Source: JBFGCT01 sp041581055
GTDB taxonomy: Bacteria > Actinomycetota > Acidimicrobiia > Acidimicrobiales > Ilumatobacteraceae
DNA: 16,752 nucleotides
NCBI GenBank assembly: GCA_041581055.1
Contig: JBFGCT010000085.1
Span: 1-16,752 of the forward strand
Direction: 5' to 3'
Shown here: positions 13,135-16,752 of the stretch, in pieces
Numbering within the stretch: position 1 is the first letter of the stretch
How the letters are laid out: each line of letters starts with the position of its first letter
Program-made: the position numbers and the translations under genes
Notes under the pieces: model-generated
Database searches by the model: none
The model's input: the letters and a program-made list of their open reading frames with translations, nothing else
What the model was told of the DNA's origin: nothing

Positions 13135-16100
13135 ATGGCCCCCTCAGCATGTCTCGACGGGAACGAAGCCGCGGCGCGCGTCGCGTACGCGCTCTCCGAG
13201 GTCGTCGCGATCTACCCGATCACACCCGCCTCCCCGATGGGGGAGCACGCCGACGCGTGGTCCGCCGCCGGCCAGCCGAACGCCTGGGGCGCCGTCCCCG
13301 ACATCCTGGAGATGCAGTCGGAGGCGGGCGCCGCCGGGACGTTGCACGGCGCGTTGCAGACCGGGGCGCTCGCCACGACGTTCACCGCGTCGCAGGGGCT
13401 CCTGCTGATGCTGCCGAACATGTTCAAGATCGCCGGCGAGCTGACGCCGGCGGTGATCCACGTCGCCGCCCGCTCGCTGGCGACGCACGCGCTCTCGATC
13501 TTCGGCGACCACAGCGACGTGATGGCCGCCCGGACGACCGGGTTCGCCATGCTCTGCGCCAGCTCGGTGCAGGAGGCCCACGACTTCGCCGCCGCCTCCC
13601 ACGCCGCGACGCTGCGGGCGCGAGTGCCGTTCCTCCACTTCTTCGACGGCTTCCGGACCTCCCACGAGGTCAACCGCGTCGAGCTGCTCGACGACGACGA
13701 TCTGCGGGCGCTGTGCCGCGACGACGACATCGCCGCCCACAAGCTGCGCCGGCTGCGCCCGACGGCGCCGGTCGTCCGCGGGACGGCGCAGAACCCGGAC
13801 GTGTTCTTCCAGGCGCGGGAGGCGGCGAACAACTTCCACGACGCCGTGCCGGGCATCGTCACCGAGGTCTTCGGGGAGCTGGCCGCCCGCACCGGCCGCC
13901 GGTACTCGCTGGTCGATTACGAGGGGGCGCCCGACGCCGAGCGGGTGATCGTGATGATGGGGTCGGGGAGCGGCGCGGTCGGCGAGGCCGTCGCCGCGCT
14001 CGTCGCGTCCGGCGAGCGGGTCGGTCTCGCCACCGTCCGCCTGTTCCGCCCGTTCCCGACCGAGGCGTTGCTCGCCGCGCTGCCCGCCACGGTCCGCTCG
14101 ATCGCCGTGCTCGACCGCACGAAGGAGCCGGGGTCAGTCGGCGAGCCGCTGCTCCAGGACGTCGTCACCACGCTGTTCGACGGCGCGCGGACCGACGTCG
14201 ACGTGATCGGCGGCCGGTACGGCTTGGGCTCCAAGGAGTTCACCCCGGCGATGGCCAAGACGGTGTTCGACGAGATGGCGTCGGACGCGCCGAAGCGGCG
14301 CTTCACCGTCGGGATCGTCGACGACGTGACCGGGCTGAGTCTCGACGTCGACGAGTCGTTCGTCATCGACGACGGCGGGCGTTCGGCGGTGTTCTACGCC
14401 CTCGGCAGCGACGGCACCGTCGGGGCCAACAAGGCGTCGGTGAAGATCCTCGGCGCGCGCGACGGCGCCTTCGCCCAGGGCTACTTCGTGTACGACTCCA
14501 AGAAGTCGGGCTCGATGACCGTGTCGCACCTGCGGTTCGGCACGGCGCCGATCCGCTCGACGTATCTCGTGCCGCGCGCCGACCTCGTCGCCTGTCACCA
14601 GTTCGGCCTGCTCGACCGGTTCGACGTGCTCGAGCGGGCCAAGCCGGGCGGGACGTTCCTGCTCAACTCGCCGTACCCGGCCGACGCGGTCTGGGATCAC
14701 CTCCCGGCGCCCGTCCAGCGCGGCATCGTCGAGCGCGACCTGCGGCTGTTCGTCATCGACGCCGCCCGCATCGCCCGCGAGGAGGGGCTCGCCGGCCGGA
14801 TCAACACGATCATGCAGCCGTGCTTCTTCGCCCTCGCCGACGTGATGCCGGTCGACGAGGCGATCGCCGAGATCAAGGCCTCGGTGGAGGAGGCGTACGG
14901 CCGGCGCGGCTCGCTGGTCGTCGACCGCAACAACGCGGCGATCGACCGGGCGCTCGACGAGCTGGCCGAGGTGAAGGCGCCCGCCGGGGTGACGGCGGAC
15001 GACGCCGCGGCGCAGATCGAGCGGCTGTCCACGGCCGCCGAGCCCGACTTCGTGCGGCGGGTGACCATGGCGATGATCGCCGGACGCGGCGACCTGCTCC
15101 CCGTGTCGGCGATGCCGATCGACGGGACGTTCCCGACCGGTACCACCAGGTTCGAGAAGCGCAAGCTGGCCGCCGAGATCCCGATCTGGGAACCCGACCT
15201 GTGCATCGACTGCGGCAAGTGCGCGATCGTCTGCCCCCACGCCGCGATCCGGATGAAGGCCTACACACCCGATGCGCTGGCGACCGCGCCGGACGGCTTT
15301 CCGAGCAAGTCATTCCGGTCGCGCGAGCTGAAGGAGCACCTGCTCACGATCCAGGTCGCGCCGGACGACTGCACCGGGTGCGGTGTCTGTGTCGACGTCT
15401 GCCCGGCCCACGACAAGACCGAGGTCAAGCGCCTGGCGATCAACATGCGCCCGGCGGAGGAGCACCGCGGCGTCGAGCGTGGGCGGTGGGACTTCTTCTT
15501 GTCGATCCCCGAGCTCGACCGGTCGGCGTTCACCCACACGTCGGTCAAGAACTCCCAGTTGCTGGAGCCCCTGTTCGAGTTCTCCGGGGCCTGCTCCGGC
15601 TGCGGCGAGACGCCCTACATCAAGCTGCTGACCCAGTTGTTCGGGGACCGCCTGGTGATCGCCAACGCGACCGGCTGCTCGTCGATCTACGGGGGCAACC
15701 TGCCGACGACGCCGTACGCGGCCAACGCCGGCGGGCACGGGCCGGCGTGGTCCAACTCGCTGTTCGAGGACAACGCCGAGTTCGGCCTCGGGATGCGCCT
15801 CGGGATCGAAAACCACCAACGCGACGCCCGCCGCCTGCTCGTCGAACTGGCCGACTCGGTCGGCGGCGACCTGGCCGGCCTGGCCGGTCGGCTGCTCGCC
15901 AACTCGAGCCCGACGGAGGACGCGATCGCCGCCCAGCGGGGCCTCGTGGGCGAGCTGCGCGGCCGCCTGGCCGACATCGACGACGCCCGGGCGCGCCGGC
16001 TGGAGGCGATCGCCGACGAGCTGGTGCGGACGAGCACCTGGATCGTCGGCGGCGACGGCTGGGCCTACGACATTGGCTTCGGGGGCCTGGACCACGTGCT

Positions 16101-16746
16101 CGGCACCGGCCGCAACGTCAACCTGCTCGTGCTCGACACCGAGGTGTACTCCAACACCGGCGGCCAGGCGTCGAAGGCGACGCCGCTCGGCGCGGTCGCC
16201 AAGTTCGCCACGGCCGGCAAGCCGACCGGCAAGAAGGACCTCGGGGCGATCGCCCGGCGCTACGGCAACGTCTACGTCGCCCAGATCGCGGTCGGCGGCT
16301 CGGACATCCAGACGGTCAAGGCGCTCCAGGAGGCGGACGAGTGGGACGGGCCGTCGCTGGTCATCGCCTACTCGACGTGCATCGCGCACGGCATCGACAT
16401 GGAGACGTCGATGTCGCACCAAAAGGAGGCGGTCAAGTCCGGCTACTGGCCGCTGTACCGGTACCGGCCGACCGAGGACGAGCACGAGCAGCCCTTCCAG
16501 CTCGACTCGTCGCCGCCGACGATCCCGCTGCGTGAGTTCGCGCTGAAGGAGGCCCGTTACGCCATGCTCGCCAGGACCGACCCCGATCGGGCCAACGTGC
16601 TCCTCGACCTCGCGCAGGCCGACATCGACGAGCGGTGGCACTACTACGAGCAGCTCGCCGCGCTCGAGCGGCAGGTGCCCCACACCGCGGGAACGGCCGA
16701 CGCTACGGCCGACGCTGTGGCGGTGGAGGTGTCCTCCGATGGCTGA
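13135..16746 (+). CDS. nifJ: Pyruvate:ferredoxin (flavodoxin) oxidoreductase, single-chain
   Basis: This 1203-residue cytoplasmic enzyme oxidatively decarboxylates pyruvate to acetyl-CoA and reduces ferredoxin or flavodoxin. All modules are present: the POR N-terminal domain (YPITPASPMGEHAD), domain II with VRLFRPFP and the LDRTKEPGSVGEPL stretch, and the EKR region (GSDGTVGANKASVKILG and GYFVYDSKKSGSMT). Two 4Fe-4S ferredoxin motifs follow at C690/693/696/700 and C746/749/752/756. The third-cluster cysteines are C820, C823, C848 and C1082. The thiamine diphosphate motif begins at GDG (973-975) and ends at N near RNVN. Length is usual for NifJ. The last 20 residues form an A/D/V-rich tail. 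The enzyme is oxygen-sensitive in many organisms, so a DosR-like box upstream is meaningful. The stop overlaps the start of the next gene. Confidence 0.96.
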   Translation: MAPSACLDGNEAAARVAYALSEVVAIYPITPASPMGEHADAWSAAGQPNAWGAVPDILEMQSEAGAAGTLHGALQTGALATTFTASQGLLLMLPNMFKIAGELTPAVIHVAARSLATHALSIFGDHSDVMAARTTGFAMLCASSVQEAHDFAAASHAATLRARVPFLHFFDGFRTSHEVNRVELLDDDDLRALCRDDDIAAHKLRRLRPTAPVVRGTAQNPDVFFQAREAANNFHDAVPGIVTEVFGELAARTGRRYSLVDYEGAPDAERVIVMMGSGSGAVGEAVAALVASGERVGLATVRLFRPFPTEALLAALPATVRSIAVLDRTKEPGSVGEPLLQDVVTTLFDGARTDVDVIGGRYGLGSKEFTPAMAKTVFDEMASDAPKRRFTVGIVDDVTGLSLDVDESFVIDDGGRSAVFYALGSDGTVGANKASVKILGARDGAFAQGYFVYDSKKSGSMTVSHLRFGTAPIRSTYLVPRADLVACHQFGLLDRFDVLERAKPGGTFLLNSPYPADAVWDHLPAPVQRGIVERDLRLFVIDAARIAREEGLAGRINTIMQPCFFALADVMPVDEAIAEIKASVEEAYGRRGSLVVDRNNAAIDRALDELAEVKAPAGVTADDAAAQIERLSTAAEPDFVRRVTMAMIAGRGDLLPVSAMPIDGTFPTGTTRFEKRKLAAEIPIWEPDLCIDCGKCAIVCPHAAIRMKAYTPDALATAPDGFPSKSFRSRELKEHLLTIQVAPDDCTGCGVCVDVCPAHDKTEVKRLAINMRPAEEHRGVERGRWDFFLSIPELDRSAFTHTSVKNSQLLEPLFEFSGACSGCGETPYIKLLTQLFGDRLVIANATGCSSIYGGNLPTTPYAANAGGHGPAWSNSLFEDNAEFGLGMRLGIENHQRDARRLLVELADSVGGDLAGLAGRLLANSSPTEDAIAAQRGLVGELRGRLADIDDARARRLEAIADELVRTSTWIVGGDGWAYDIGFGGLDHVLGTGRNVNLLVLDTEVYSNTGGQASKATPLGAVAKFATAGKPTGKKDLGAIARRYGNVYVAQIAVGGSDIQTVKALQEADEWDGPSLVIAYSTCIAHGIDMETSMSHQKEAVKSGYWPLYRYRPTEDEHEQPFQLDSSPPTIPLREFALKEARYAMLARTDPDRANVLLDLAQADIDERWHYYEQLAALERQVPHTAGTADATADAVAVEVSSDG
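16725..16729 (+). promoter_or_regulatory. Shine-Dalgarno (GGAGG) for the gene after nifJ
   Basis: GGAGG lies inside the end of nifJ, nine bases before ATG 16739. Unlike the unit-leading genes here, this operon-internal start has an SD, as expected for translation from a polycistronic message. Confidence 0.6.
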
Positions 16747-16752
16747 CCTGCA
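16739..16752 (+). CDS. Start of a gene cut by the window edge, possibly dihydroorotate dehydrogenase-like
   Basis: Only four codons (Met-Ala-Asp-Leu) and two further bases are inside the window. The ATG overlaps the nifJ TGA by 8 bp and has a well-placed GGAGG, so a translationally coupled gene is likely. From known neighbourhoods, single-chain nifJ is often followed by a dihydroorotate dehydrogenase-like gene whose product begins similarly. That identity is inference, not visible here. Confidence 0.4.

Overview
This 16.75 kb window is very GC-rich, with dense, strongly GC3-biased genes and no RNA gene, insertion sequence or CRISPR array. It looks like chromosome from a high-GC actinobacterium. 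A mycothiol-linked DinB-fold protein, a DUF222/HNH protein, a DosR-type box and consistently leaderless gene starts fit Actinobacteria. An Acidimicrobiia-type organism is plausible, but that is inference. Thirteen complete genes and the first codons of a fourteenth are present. No gene-free stretch exceeds 133 bp; the longest lies between positions 2347 and 2479.

Left part (1-6877), a mixed housekeeping and accessory block. A large perfect hairpin at 18-58 precedes a CobW/G3E metallochaperone GTPase (+). A GC-rich nested hairpin separates it from a convergent DUF222/HNH protein (-). Next come a mycothiol-type DinB/TIGR03083 protein (-) divergent from an SRPBCC protein (+), a small Hsp20 chaperone (-) convergent on the SRPBCC gene, an amidohydrolase (-), and a GNAT acetyltransferase fused to a cysteine-rich C-terminal domain (+).

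Middle part (6884-10844), a three-gene iron(III) ABC importer operon on the minus strand. The order is lipoprotein binding protein, fused double-domain permease, ATPase, with 13 bp and then 4 bp overlap between genes. Its promoter has TTGACA and TACACT elements. An imperfect 20 bp palindrome resembling a degenerate IdeR/DtxR box covers the -35, so iron repression is a reasonable prediction.

Right part (10885-16752). A TauD-type Fe(II)/2-oxoglutarate dioxygenase lies 30 bp ahead of a PLP enzyme of the sphingosine-phosphate-lyase/group II decarboxylase type. A full-length single-chain pyruvate:ferredoxin oxidoreductase (NifJ) follows, with a DosR-like box about 43 bp before its start codon. The last gene begins 'MADL', overlaps the end of nifJ, and is cut by the window edge.

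The most striking global pattern concerns gene starts. All eleven genes that begin a transcription unit carry an NANNNT -10 hexamer 6-9 nt before their start codon (seven with exactly 6 nt) and no Shine-Dalgarno. The operon-internal genes lack the hexamer, and two of the three have an SD instead. This indicates near-universal leaderless transcription and fixes most of the start codons given here.
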